Source: Bacillus infantis NRRL B-14911
GTDB lineage: Bacteria > Bacillota > Bacilli > Bacillales > Cytobacillaceae
Assembly: GCF_000473245.1 (NCBI RefSeq)
Contig: NC_022524.1
Coordinates: forward strand, 1,388,501-1,452,500
Direction: 5' to 3'
DNA: 64,000 nt
Made by a program: the position numbers and the translations under genes
Notes under the pieces: generated by a model
Told to the model about the DNA's origin: nothing
Databases searched by the model: none
The model's input: only the letters and a program-made list of their open reading frames with translations
In this document: piece by piece, positions 8,231 to 16,471 of the stretch
Position numbering within the stretch: the stretch's first letter is position 1
How the letters are laid out: every line of letters begins with the position of its first letter

Positions 8231-8316
8231 ACGATCAAACCCCTTTTCTATTATTGAAACATACACTCCCATCCTGAAATATAAGAAAAGCCCTGCATCT
8301 GCAGGGCTTTTCTTAT
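8215..8316 (+). ncRNA. roxS: RsaE/RoxS-family regulatory small RNA
   Basis: RsaE (Staphylococcus) / RoxS (Bacillus) is a trans-acting RNA of about 100 nt that lowers expression of TCA-cycle and NADH-generating functions through C-rich segments pairing with Shine-Dalgarno regions. Here I see TTCACAAACGATCAAACCCCTT near the 5' end, a second C-rich segment CTCCCATCC at 8266-8274, and a perfect 17-bp terminator stem ending in TTTTCTT, the same order as in RsaE/RoxS. It lies between the YizD-like gene and yjbH, where I recall roxS in B. subtilis. The 5' end is inferred from the promoter, not measured. A covariance search with the RsaE family model would settle it. Confidence 0.75.
8281..8316. terminator. 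Bidirectional terminator shared by the small RNA and yjbH
   Basis: Perfect 17-bp inverted repeat (ATAAGAAAAGCCCTGCA and complement) with a 2-base loop. It ends the + strand RNA and the - strand yjbI-yjbH transcript, which converge here. Confidence 0.85.
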
Positions 8317-8324
8317 ATCCTGTG

Positions 8325-9203
8325 TTATTCTCCGCAATATCTCCAAAAAGTCCCGTATTTTGCAGGGAGCTGTTCGACCAGCTGCTTCAATTGGAGTTTT
8401 TTCATTTCTTTTTCTACTTGTGAAACCGTCATATTGTATACAACTGCAATTTCCTTGGTTGCTACCAGCTTGAAGTATCTTAGGAATGCTTCAAGGGATG
8501 GCGGCTCAGAAGGTTCAGGCTTCATCTGCAGCATTTCTTCAATGATCTGCACATACACCTCATAAGGGTAATAGCCTGTGACTTTAATTCCTTCTTCTTC
8601 AATATTTTCATTGAAAAATACAAGAGTAGGTATTTCCTGTACATCCATTTCTGAAGTGATTTTCAGGTCACATTGAAAAGCTTTAGCAGCGCTGTCTGAG
8701 TGGATATCGGCAACAAATTCGACAACGTCAAGCCCGACATTCTGTGCACAGGATTTGAGGACATCGAAGTTTGAAATGTTCTGCTTTTCAAGGAAAAGCA
8801 CCTCCTGCAGCTTCCGCAGAAATCGGATCCCTGCTTTTCTTCCCTGCAGCTCGGCTGCCTTTATCGCGATGGAAGCCAGATGCGGGGACGAGACAGGGTT
8901 TTCAAACCAGACATTGCCATCACATGACATCCCTGAACGGCTTGCGGTTTTTTCCCAATAGTCCGCAAGGCTTTCCAGCCTCTGCTTCCTTCCCATGTTG
9001 AGGGAGGCAAGCCTGCCGCTAAGGACATGCTTAAAGGAAAAGTAGCTTCCATACTCTATCATCAGTTTCTTAATAATCGGTTCCAGCGCCCAGCACTCGG
9101 GACAGAGAGGATCGACGAACATGTAAATCTCAATCCGCTTTTTCTCGATGCCCTGGCAATGAGGAGATGCATGGATGAATTGAGAAGTTTCTTTTTCCCT
9201 CAC
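8325..9203 (-). CDS. spxH: ClpXP adaptor SpxH (YjbH), DsbA-like fold
   Basis: Adaptor that binds Spx and speeds its degradation by ClpXP, so it keeps the thiol-stress response off. The 292-aa protein has the DsbA-like thioredoxin core with [12 protein letters not shown] (near residues 32-43) and [13 protein letters not shown], both typical of YjbH. The start codon overlaps the stop of yjbI by four bases, so the two genes are translated as one operon. Its target Spx is encoded about 7 kb away in this window. The gene converges on the RoxS-like RNA, sharing its terminator. Confidence 0.95.
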   Translation of the reverse strand: MREKETSQFIHASPHCQGIEKKRIEIYMFVDPLCPECWALEPIIKKLMIEYGSYFSFKHVLSGRLASLNMGRKQRLESLADYWEKTASRSGMSCDGNVWFENPVSSPHLASIAIKAAELQGRKAGIRFLRKLQEVLFLEKQNISNFDVLKSCAQNVGLDVVEFVADIHSDSAAKAFQCDLKITSEMDVQEIPTLVFFNENIEEEGIKVTGYYPYEVYVQIIEEMLQMKPEPSEPPSLEAFLRYFKLVATKEIAVVYNMTVSQVEKEMKKLQLKQLVEQLPAKYGTFWRYCGE

Positions 9204-9607
9204 TTGCTCTCACCTTTCATCATATCTTTTTCTGGTGTATTGATCATATGCTGTGCCGTTAATGCGAGCCTGGAGAAGAAATGCTGCCTGAAGTCGCCTT
9301 CCAATCCTGTTGCATCCATAGCCTGTTCCATGCATGACAGCCATGCCTTTGCCCTTGTTTCCGTAATTTCGAAGGGGAGGTGGCGGGCTCTTAGCATAGG
9401 GTGCCCATGTTCGGATGTATATAAAGCAGGTCCTCCAAGATATTGTGTCAGGAACTGTTTTTGCTTTCTGGCCGTTTCAGTCAGGTCATCAGGGAAGATA
9501 GGAGCGAGATCAGGGTGCTGTCCAACCAGGCTGTAAAAAACATCAACAAGCCGGTGAAGTTTTTCTTCGCCAATAGCATCGAACGGTACAGTCATTTTCT
9601 CGGCCAT
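9200..9607 (-). CDS. yjbI: Truncated haemoglobin YjbI (group II)
   Basis: Small haem protein that binds oxygen or nitric oxide. The 135-aa product has a group II truncated globin pattern: [18 protein letters not shown] at the N-terminal end, [12 protein letters not shown] in the middle and [14 protein letters not shown] carrying the proximal histidine region. AAAGGAGT precedes the ATG. It is the first gene of the yjbI-yjbH operon, so haem-globin and Spx adaptor are made together, a conserved Bacillaceae arrangement. The 290 bases upstream contain no gene; they should hold the operon promoter on the - strand. Confidence 0.93.
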   Translation of the reverse strand: MAEKMTVPFDAIGEEKLHRLVDVFYSLVGQHPDLAPIFPDDLTETARKQKQFLTQYLGGPALYTSEHGHPMLRARHLPFEITETRAKAWLSCMEQAMDATGLEGDFRQHFFSRLALTAQHMINTPEKDMMKGESK

Positions 9608-9840
9608 TATAAAAACTCCTTTTCGAGTTTAATGAGTAAGTTTCCAAAAGATTAGTTATAGCAGAAACATTATCTTTTAATATTCCTGTGCTTTCTTTAT
9701 TTTAACAACGCCCTTTTTATATCTCAAACAAATAGCTTGAAGACAAGCAGCACAAAGTGGCGGCATTCATTACTTTAACCAATATCACGGAATTTTTCCA
9801 GCGTGAACCATTGTCAGCTCAATATGAAGGTTTTTCCCGC

Positions 9841-9883
9841 AAAAAAAAAGCCTTCCGCATAGCCTGGGCTGCAGAAGGCTTTC
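9841..9883 (-). terminator. Terminator of the transglycosylase gene
   Basis: AAGCCTTC/GAAGGCTT stem; read on the - strand it is followed by a long T-run (9841-9849 is A9 on the + strand). Confidence 0.8.
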
Positions 9884-9894
9884 TCGCAAGGTTC

Positions 9895-10515
9895 TTATGC
9901 TAAAAAGCTGCCGGTCACTTTTTTTACATAGTTCAAAGTTTCTTTAAAAGGAGGGATGCCTCCGAATTTATCGACATTTCCCGGGCCTGCATTGTATGCT
10001 GCAAGCGCCTTTTCAATGTTGCCCCCATATCTGTCCATCATTTCTCGCAAATACTTGCTGCCGCCAAATATATTGTCGCGGGGATCAAATATATTTTTGA
10101 CGCCAAGGCCTTTGGCTGTTTCCGGCATGAGCTGCATCAGCCCGGAAGCCCCGGCAGCACTGACAGCACCGGGATTGAAGTTGGATTCCTGTTTGATGAC
10201 AGAGTGGATAAGCTTGGCAGGAAGCTTGTACAGCTCTGCTGCCTCATTGATGATATCTGAAAAAAGTTCCCCATTTCCGCCGGAAAGCTTTGTAAAGCTT
10301 ACTGGAGGAAGTGCCGCAGCCATCTTTCCAGACAGGAATGTTTCTCGTCCGGTTTCTGCAGACTCCTGTCCGCCGGGTGCCTCATCTGATGCCATCATTT
10401 CATTCATGATGCTGGTAAAGACACTGCCCAAGCCGGAGTCTGAAGGAGTACTGTTGCCGCCGAAATTCTGGAGGGCCTCGAGTTCAAGCATCACTTTCAG
10501 TTGGTCAATGTTCAT
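9895..10515 (-). CDS. yjbJ: Lytic transglycosylase, SLT domain (YjbJ-like)
   Basis: Predicted murein lytic transglycosylase that cleaves the glycan strand of peptidoglycan. The 206-aa protein has a low-complexity N-terminal half and a C-terminal SLT domain (from about residue 95) with the catalytic glutamate in [11 protein letters not shown], followed by [18 protein letters not shown] and [17 protein letters not shown], all standard family motifs. No clear signal peptide is visible, a feature shared with B. subtilis YjbJ. AAAGGAGA precedes the ATG. The position between yjbI and yjbK supports the name. Confidence 0.9.
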   Translation of the reverse strand: MNIDQLKVMLELEALQNFGGNSTPSDSGLGSVFTSIMNEMMASDEAPGGQESAETGRETFLSGKMAAALPPVSFTKLSGGNGELFSDIINEAAELYKLPAKLIHSVIKQESNFNPGAVSAAGASGLMQLMPETAKGLGVKNIFDPRDNIFGGSKYLREMMDRYGGNIEKALAAYNAGPGNVDKFGGIPPFKETLNYVKKVTGSFLA

Positions 10516-10555
10516 TGCTGTCTCCTTTTATATAACTGCCAAAGCTTTTAATCAA

Positions 10556-11152
10556 TCATTCAGCAGTGTTCATGTTTAATTTTTGACGGTAAAACCTCTT
10601 AATTTTATTTTCGGTCTTTCTTTCGGGAATGTTTAGGAGTTTCAGGAAAAGGATAAATTCCTTCTTTCCTTTTTCGCTGTCACTTACCTCATATTCTAAT
10701 TCATAATCCTCGCAATTTAAATAGGAACTATGGTCGAGAACCATCAGGCCGCCATTATAAGCTTTTTCGGCCCGTTTGGTAGAAAGGGATCCAAAGTATT
10801 CAAGTTCAGCAGCAGGAATTTTCATGATTTCAAGCGCCTCTTTTATGAGGCCGTCCGGGATGCTTCCTGTTTGCATGCAGGCATCCGCTTCCATTTGCGA
10901 AAGCTCTATATTTGTCTCGAGAAGCCCTTCGTCTGCCGGCTGCTTGAGCGTCATTTCATATGTCCCGTTTTTAAAACGGATTCTTAACGCGCTCATTTTG
11001 TCCTTGAGCTTAAAGTCCGGTGTATCAAAATAATGGTTTTCCTGCGAAAAAAAATCTGCCGGTTTAACCTGCAGAAAGGCTGCCGCCTTCTCAAATTCAT
11101 GCTGCTCCAGCATGTTCTTGTATTCTATTTCAATGTGCTGTGAATGGCTCAT
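10556..11152 (-). CDS. yjbK: CYTH domain protein YjbK
   Basis: Member of the CYTH (adenylyl cyclase class IV / thiamine triphosphatase) superfamily, which hydrolyses or binds triphosphorylated compounds with a divalent metal inside a beta tunnel. The 198-aa product starts with the signature HIEIEYKNML (the ExExK motif) and continues with NHYFDTPDFKLKDKMSALRIR and YEMTLKQPA, typical tunnel strands. The true substrate of YjbK is uncertain; inorganic triphosphate is plausible. It is divergent from yjbL and yjbM, the small alarmone synthetase gene. GGGGAG precedes the ATG at 10-base spacing. Confidence 0.92.
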   Translation of the reverse strand: MSHSQHIEIEYKNMLEQHEFEKAAAFLQVKPADFFSQENHYFDTPDFKLKDKMSALRIRFKNGTYEMTLKQPADEGLLETNIELSQMEADACMQTGSIPDGLIKEALEIMKIPAAELEYFGSLSTKRAEKAYNGGLMVLDHSSYLNCEDYELEYEVSDSEKGKKEFILFLKLLNIPERKTENKIKRFYRQKLNMNTAE

Positions 11153-11274
11153 ATTATGTGTGCTCCCCTGAGTATAGTCAGTTTTATTATCTCTTTCTTT
11201 CAGACAGACTTCAATCCTTAGGATATAGAAACAACCTGTGATAAAATAGGGGAGAGTATGGGAGGTTGGAATTC

Positions 11275-11637
11275 ATGAATAAAAAAATAGACATAACCAA
11301 TGCGGCACTGACAGAAACGAATGAGCTGCTGCTGGAGACAGAACAGGATATTAATGGGCTTAAGGCGAATGGACAGATGCTGGTCGATTCAGATAACCTG
11401 GCATTTGTTTATATTGCGGAAAGCAATGATGAATATACATACATAGTCCTATCAGAAGGCATATGGGCCGCCATGAGCCAGGCCCTCGCAGCAGGGGCGG
11501 ATGCCTATCTGGCAAACGGCCCTGGCAGGCTGCATCTTCCTCAATTCAGGGAGGAACTCGGCTATCTGATCGAGAATATTAAAGGCAACAGCAATTATGG
11601 AGATGAAATGGTGGCAAAGGTGGAAGCCGCCTTCTGA
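11275..11637 (+). CDS. yjbL: Conserved protein YjbL
   Basis: The 120-aa soluble protein has no domain I can assign. It is mostly acidic and helical, with an IWAAMSQALAAGADAYL segment in the centre. It matches B. subtilis YjbL by position and size, just upstream of yjbM. GGGAGG lies 9 bases before the ATG at 11275; an in-frame TTG at 11266 overlaps that site and is rejected. It may share a transcript with yjbM and nadF. Function unknown. Confidence 0.8.
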   Translation: MNKKIDITNAALTETNELLLETEQDINGLKANGQMLVDSDNLAFVYIAESNDEYTYIVLSEGIWAAMSQALAAGADAYLANGPGRLHLPQFREELGYLIENIKGNSNYGDEMVAKVEAAF

Positions 11638-11723
11638 AAAGCGCAATAGCCCCCGGCAGAAAGGCTGGTGCAACCCGGCCTTCCTCCGGAAAATAGAGAA
11701 AATGGGATGAGGTGAAGATGCGC

Positions 11724-12362
11724 ATGAAGCATTGGGATCAATTTTTAGCACCTTATAAGCAGGCTGTCGAGGAATTGAAGGTAAAACTGAAAGGGATGAG
11801 GGGCCAGTTTGAACTTGATTCCTCAAGTTCCCCGATTGAATTTGTGACAGGCAGGGTAAAGCCGATTGCGAGCATATTGGATAAAGCCAATCAAAAGGGG
11901 ATACCTCTTGATAAATTGGAAACCGAGATGCAGGATATTGCGGGCTTGAGGATGATGTGCCAGTTTGTGGATGACATAAAACTGGTTGTTGAAATGCTCC
12001 GCCGCAGGAACGATTTCGAGCTGATAGAGGAAAGGGATTATATTTCCCACAAAAAGGCAAGCGGCTACCGTTCCTATCATGTCGTCATAAGATATCCTGT
12101 CCAAACGATCAATGGCGAGAAAAAAATCCTTGTTGAAATCCAGATCAGGACGCTGGCCATGAACTTTTGGGCGACTATAGAACACTCATTGAATTATAAA
12201 TACCGCGGCCAATTTCCAAAGGATATACAGATGAGGCTGAAAAGGGCTGCTGAGGCTGCTTTCCGCCTGGACGAAGAAATGTCCCTGATCAGAGGAGAAA
12301 TCCAGGATGCACAGGCGTTCTTCACCCGGAAGAAAGAGCATCAGAAGGAAGGCGGAAGCTGA
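11724..12362 (+). CDS. yjbM: Small alarmone synthetase SasB/YjbM (RelQ type)
   Basis: Makes (p)ppGpp from ATP and GDP/GTP without a hydrolase domain; the family forms tetramers and is activated by pppGpp. The 212-aa product has the RelA/SpoT synthetase core: SPIEFVTGRVKPIASILDKA, DIAGLRMMCQFVDDI, SGYRSYHVVIRYP and EIQIRTLAMNFWATIEHSLNYKY, all with the expected catalytic residues. Three in-frame starts exist; I chose the ATG at 11724 because AGGTGA is 9 bases upstream. It is followed by NAD kinase and pseudouridine synthase genes, as in B. subtilis. Confidence 0.95.
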   Translation: MKHWDQFLAPYKQAVEELKVKLKGMRGQFELDSSSSPIEFVTGRVKPIASILDKANQKGIPLDKLETEMQDIAGLRMMCQFVDDIKLVVEMLRRRNDFELIEERDYISHKKASGYRSYHVVIRYPVQTINGEKKILVEIQIRTLAMNFWATIEHSLNYKYRGQFPKDIQMRLKRAAEAAFRLDEEMSLIRGEIQDAQAFFTRKKEHQKEGGS

Positions 12363-12434
12363 CGGCGGCAAGGCTTCTGTCCTCTACAAGGGCAAAGGTC
12401 AAACTGGGATTTTGAAAAGGAGAGAAAAAGCACA

Positions 12435-13232
12435 ATGAAATTTGCCATTACGTCTAAAGGCGACTCCAAATCAAATACACTTATGCATAAAATGAAAACG
12501 TATTTACTGGATTTCGATTTAATATATGATGAGGATCAGCCGGATATTGTTGTATCCATAGGCGGGGATGGCACGCTTCTCTATGCTTTCCACCGGTACA
12601 GCAGCAGGCTGGAAAAAACGGCTTTCGTCGGCATACATACAGGACATCTTGGCTTTTATGCTGATTGGGTGCCGGAAGAAATCGAAAAGCTGGTGATTGC
12701 CATTGCCAAAACGCCGTACCAGGTGATTGAATATCCGCTTCTTGAAGTGATTATCCGCTACCAGCATGGAGGAAGGGAAACGAGATATCTGGCCCTGAAT
12801 GAGTCGACAGTCAAGAGCATCGAGGGCACATTGGTAATGGACGTGGAAATCAGGGGACAGCATTTCGAGCGCTTCAGGGGAGACGGGCTCTGCCTGTCCA
12901 CTCCATCAGGAAGTACGGCTTATAATAAAGCGCTTGGAGGGGCCATTCTCCATCCTTCGCTGCCTGCCATCCAGTTTGCGGAAATGGCTTCAATCAATAA
13001 CAGGGTATTCAGGACGCTGGGTTCACCGCTTGTCCTGCCGGCCCATCATACGTGCATGCTGAAGCCGGTAAATGTACCGGACTTCCAGATTACAATTGAC
13101 CATCTGACGCTCCTGCACAAGGATGTAAAGTCGATCCAGTTCAGGGTGGCGGATGAGAAGATCAGGTTTGCCCGTTTCCGTCCATTCCCATTCTGGAAAA
13201 GGGTGCATGATTCATTTATTACCGACAACTAA
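12435..13232 (+). CDS. nadF: NAD kinase NadF (PpnK)
   Basis: Phosphorylates NAD to NADP using ATP or polyphosphate. The 265-aa protein has the diagnostic [13 protein letters not shown] (near residues 42-54), the ALNESTVK motif, and [26 protein letters not shown] in the second domain. The length equals that of B. subtilis NadF (YjbN). AAAGGAG precedes the ATG. It sits 72 bases after yjbM and 18 bases before the pseudouridine synthase gene, so it is probably in one operon with both. Confidence 0.96.
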   Translation: MKFAITSKGDSKSNTLMHKMKTYLLDFDLIYDEDQPDIVVSIGGDGTLLYAFHRYSSRLEKTAFVGIHTGHLGFYADWVPEEIEKLVIAIAKTPYQVIEYPLLEVIIRYQHGGRETRYLALNESTVKSIEGTLVMDVEIRGQHFERFRGDGLCLSTPSGSTAYNKALGGAILHPSLPAIQFAEMASINNRVFRTLGSPLVLPAHHTCMLKPVNVPDFQITIDHLTLLHKDVKSIQFRVADEKIRFARFRPFPFWKRVHDSFITDN

Positions 13233-13250
13233 GAAGGGAAGGGCCCGTCC

Positions 13251-14138
13251 ATGGATTCGTTCACATTAAATTGGAGAATCGATAAGCAGGACAGCGGACA
13301 GTCCATTAAAGATTATCTGAAGCAGCGTGAAATTTCCAAAGCTGCCCTGACTGATATAAAGTTCAGCGGCGGGAAAATCGAAGTGAACGGCAATGAGGAA
13401 AATGTGCGCTATATGCTAAAGGAGGGGGACTGCCTTTCCGTCAGGTTTCCTTCTGAAATGCCGAGTCCAGGGATGGAAGCAGAAGACATTCCCTTGGCTA
13501 TCGTGTATGAAGATCCTTATGTACTGGTTGTCAACAAGCCAGCCGCTATGAGCACGATCCCCTCAAGAGAGCATCCACGCGGAAGCCTTGCGAATGCACT
13601 TATCGGCTATTACAGGAAAATCGATCTGGCATCGACGGTCCATATTGTGACAAGGCTTGACCGTGACACTTCAGGGCTGGTCCTGGTTGCCAAGCACCGC
13701 CATGTCCATCACTTAATGAGCACACTGCAGAGGGAAGGCAGGGTTAAGAGAACCTATGAAGCCTTTGCAGAAGGAAAGCTATTCCCGGTAGAAGGGTCCA
13801 TTGAGGCACCGATTGCGCGCAAAAAGGACAGCATCATTGAAAGGGAAGTCAATTTCCTTGAAGGGCAGTATGCCTGCACGCATTATAAAGTAAAAGGAAC
13901 CGGAGAGTTCACTTATGCGGAGCTGGTGCTTGAAACAGGGAGAACTCACCAGATTCGGGTCCATCTTTCCCATCTCGGCCATCCCCTGCTTGGAGACGGG
14001 CTGTATGGCGGGAATAAAAATCAAATCAGCCGCCAAGCCCTTCATTGCCGGGAGCTCCGTTTTTTTCATCCGTTCCTGGAGAGAGAGCTTTGCTTCTCAG
14101 CCGGGCTGCCTGATGATATGAAGGCACTGCTGGAATAG
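13251..14138 (+). CDS. yjbO: RluA-family pseudouridine synthase YjbO
   Basis: Converts uridine to pseudouridine in rRNA or tRNA; the exact target of YjbO is not known to me. The 295-aa product has an S4-like N-terminal RNA-binding part (ISKAALTDIKFSGGKIEVNG) and a catalytic domain with HIVTRLDRDTSGLVLVAK, where the aspartate in RLD is the nucleophile, plus ELVLETGRTHQIRVHLSHLGHPLLGD. These are the family's fixed motifs. The gene is 18 bases after nadF. A terminator shared with convergent prpE follows. Confidence 0.94.
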   Translation: MDSFTLNWRIDKQDSGQSIKDYLKQREISKAALTDIKFSGGKIEVNGNEENVRYMLKEGDCLSVRFPSEMPSPGMEAEDIPLAIVYEDPYVLVVNKPAAMSTIPSREHPRGSLANALIGYYRKIDLASTVHIVTRLDRDTSGLVLVAKHRHVHHLMSTLQREGRVKRTYEAFAEGKLFPVEGSIEAPIARKKDSIIEREVNFLEGQYACTHYKVKGTGEFTYAELVLETGRTHQIRVHLSHLGHPLLGDGLYGGNKNQISRQALHCRELRFFHPFLERELCFSAGLPDDMKALLE

Positions 14139-14144
14139 AAGACA

Positions 14145-14168
14145 GCCGCCTTTTTAGGCGGCCGTTTT
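14145..14168. terminator. Terminator between yjbO and prpE
   Basis: GCCGCC/GGCGGC stem with a 6-base T-rich loop, followed by GTTTTA; the genes converge here. Confidence 0.65.
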
Positions 14169-14185
14169 ACTATGCCGGCAGATGT

Positions 14186-14923
14186 TTAAAGGATGTCCCG
14201 GAACTTTTCTGCATTGAAAGGCATGGAGGAGCCGACAGAAACCAATTCCATTTCCGGGTATCTCAAGGCTGTAAGCTTGTTGCCAAAAACGGCACCTGTA
14301 TCAATATTAAAGGTTGAATTGACGGTTCGCGGTTCCTTCACGGGTGTGTGTCCATACACAATGACCCTCTCTCCTTTATACGCCTTTGCCCAGTCCCTTC
14401 TTTCAGGAGTGCCATCTGCATTGTTCTTCCCGGTAATGTCTCCGTATAATACAAAAGTTTTCACCTTTGCATTATTTTTCCCGATATATTCTTCCTTGAT
14501 CCCCGCATGGGCAATGACGAGCTTTCCCCCGTCAAGCACCTGATAGAGGGGAGCCTTTTCGTACAGTTCCATAAATTTTCTTCTTATTTCTTTTTTTTCC
14601 TTATGGGGAAGGGCTTCATATTCAGCAGCAGTGGTTTCAAGGCCGTGGGTAATCTGGACTTTGTTGCCCCGGAAAAAGCGGTAAAGCTTATTGCAATGGT
14701 TGCCCGGTGAATAATAGGCTTCCTGCCGCCTGGCAAGCTCCCAGACAATCTCAACCGTTTTCAGCGACTCGGGGCCCCGGTCAGTCAGGTCACCGACAAA
14801 AGCAAGCTTTCTCCCATCAGGATGGATGGGGATGCCGGTTTCCCAGGAATAGCCCGTCTTCATAGTGAGTGTTTTGAATTCAGCAAAGCATCCATGTATA
14901 TCCCCAATGATATCAATTTTCAT
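14186..14923 (-). CDS. prpE: Bis(5'-nucleosyl)-tetraphosphatase PrpE
   Basis: Calcineurin-like phosphoesterase that splits Ap4A; in B. subtilis it is required for normal GerA-dependent spore germination. The 245-aa protein starts [16 protein letters not shown], followed by [14 protein letters not shown] and [11 protein letters not shown], which give the metal-binding DxH, GDxxDRG and GNH motifs, and later HAGI and YGHTPV. The start at 14923 has AGGAGG 6 bases upstream; a longer frame of 35 extra residues has no site. Length equals the B. subtilis protein. Confidence 0.95.
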   Translation of the reverse strand: MKIDIIGDIHGCFAEFKTLTMKTGYSWETGIPIHPDGRKLAFVGDLTDRGPESLKTVEIVWELARRQEAYYSPGNHCNKLYRFFRGNKVQITHGLETTAAEYEALPHKEKKEIRRKFMELYEKAPLYQVLDGGKLVIAHAGIKEEYIGKNNAKVKTFVLYGDITGKNNADGTPERRDWAKAYKGERVIVYGHTPVKEPRTVNSTFNIDTGAVFGNKLTALRYPEMELVSVGSSMPFNAEKFRDIL

Positions 14924-15079
14924 TCTGTTCCTCCTCAGCCTATCATTTAAGCAGATCTTACTCAGTATATTTGAAATCCTCGAAATATTCCTGTGGGAAG
15001 ATTTTAATGACGACAAAAAAACAAACATTTGCTAGTATAGTAAAGACTGTTTTAGTATACCCGGAAGGAGGGGTAAATC

Positions 15080-16453
15080 ATGCCCGATATGCAAGAAAGA
15101 CCCTCGGAGCAATATAACCGCGAGCTGCTGCTCCAGTCTTTACAAAATGAAGATTTAGATGTTTTCAGGGAGGAGTTCCTTGATCTGCACCCTTATGATC
15201 AAGCTTCATTTTTTAAGGAGCTGGAGGAAGAAGCCCGTTCAGTCATCTATCAATTCCTGTCCCCGGAAGAGATGGCAGGTCTCTTTGAAAATCTGGAAGT
15301 GGATGAGGAAGAATACAAAGATGTACTGGCTGAAATGAATCCAAGCTATGCAGCAGATATGCTGTCAAATATGTATGCTGATGATGCGGTCGATGTCCTG
15401 AATGAATTGGACAAAGACCAGGCTGCAAGCTATCTGACCATAATGGACAGTGATGCGGCACAGGAAATCAAAGACCTGCTGCATTATGAAGAATATACGG
15501 CAGGAAGCATCATGACGACCGAATTCATTTCGATCTCCGCCAATCAGACGGTCCGTTCTGCTATGTATATCCTGAAAAATGAAGCCCCCCGGGCCGAAAC
15601 AATCTATTATGTATACGTAGTGGATGAAGACAAAAAGCTGGCAGGGGTCATTTCCCTCCGTGATCTGATTGTGAACGATGACGATACGATGATCGCGGAA
15701 ATCACCAATGACCGGGTCGTCTCAGTGTCGGTGGGCGAAGATCAGGAGGATGTTGCCCGAAAAATTAAGGATTATAATTTCCTGGCCTTGCCGGTAGTGG
15801 ATTTTCAGAATCATTTATTGGGAATCATAACAGTTGATGATGTAATGGATGTCATGGAAGAAGAGGCATCAGACGATTATTCCAAGCTAGCAGCGGTTTC
15901 TGACATGGATACTCTTGATCGAAGTCCATTTGCTGCTGCCAGAAAGAGGCTGCCATGGCTTATTATCCTGCTGTTTCTGGGGATGATGACTGCCAGTCTG
16001 ATTGGACGGTTTGAAGAAACGCTGAGCAAGGTGTCCATACTGGCTGTGTTCATACCGCTTATCGCCGGCATGGCTGGTAATACGGGCACACAGGCCCTGG
16101 CAGTTGCTGTACGCGGGATTGCAACAGGCGACCTTGAAAGGGAGAACAAATCGAAGCTTATTTTCAGGGAAGCAGGGACAGGGGTCATTACAGGGACGAT
16201 CTGCGGGATATTGGTCAGTCTCGCTGTATGGCTCTGGCATGGCGATATCTATCTTGGCCTGCTTGTCGGCATTTCCATTTTCTCTACATTGATTGTTGCA
16301 ACACTCGCAGGGGCGCTCGTACCGTTGATCATGCACCGTATGAAGATCGACCCGGCAGTTGCTTCAGGACCTTTTATTACGACAATAAATGATATTATCA
16401 GTATTTTAATTTATTTTGGGATGGCCACATTGTTCATGAGCTATCTGATTTAA
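15080..16453 (+). CDS. mgtE: Magnesium transporter MgtE
   Basis: Mg2+-gated Mg2+ channel/transporter in the membrane. The 457-aa protein follows the family plan: an N-terminal helical superfamily domain (about 10-130), two CBS domains (about 135-260) and five membrane segments (about 285-455) with the pore-lining PLIAGMAGNTGTQALAVAVRGIATG. GGAAGGAGG precedes the ATG. I looked for an Mg2+-sensing leader (M-box) upstream, but only about 150 bases separate it from divergent prpE and no such fold is evident. A Kef-type antiporter gene follows after 18 bases. Confidence 0.95.
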   Translation: MPDMQERPSEQYNRELLLQSLQNEDLDVFREEFLDLHPYDQASFFKELEEEARSVIYQFLSPEEMAGLFENLEVDEEEYKDVLAEMNPSYAADMLSNMYADDAVDVLNELDKDQAASYLTIMDSDAAQEIKDLLHYEEYTAGSIMTTEFISISANQTVRSAMYILKNEAPRAETIYYVYVVDEDKKLAGVISLRDLIVNDDDTMIAEITNDRVVSVSVGEDQEDVARKIKDYNFLALPVVDFQNHLLGIITVDDVMDVMEEEASDDYSKLAAVSDMDTLDRSPFAAARKRLPWLIILLFLGMMTASLIGRFEETLSKVSILAVFIPLIAGMAGNTGTQALAVAVRGIATGDLERENKSKLIFREAGTGVITGTICGILVSLAVWLWHGDIYLGLLVGISIFSTLIVATLAGALVPLIMHRMKIDPAVASGPFITTINDIISILIYFGMATLFMSYLI

Positions 16454-16471
16454 ATCGGAGGAGGAATAGAT

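Noticed and set aside
9027-9536. 169-residue + strand frame opposite yjbH-yjbI
   Set aside because: Both opposite-strand genes are clearly real; this frame has no recognisable domain.
14924-15079. M-box magnesium riboswitch before mgtE
   Set aside because: Only about 150 bases separate the divergent genes and no M-box helices are visible.
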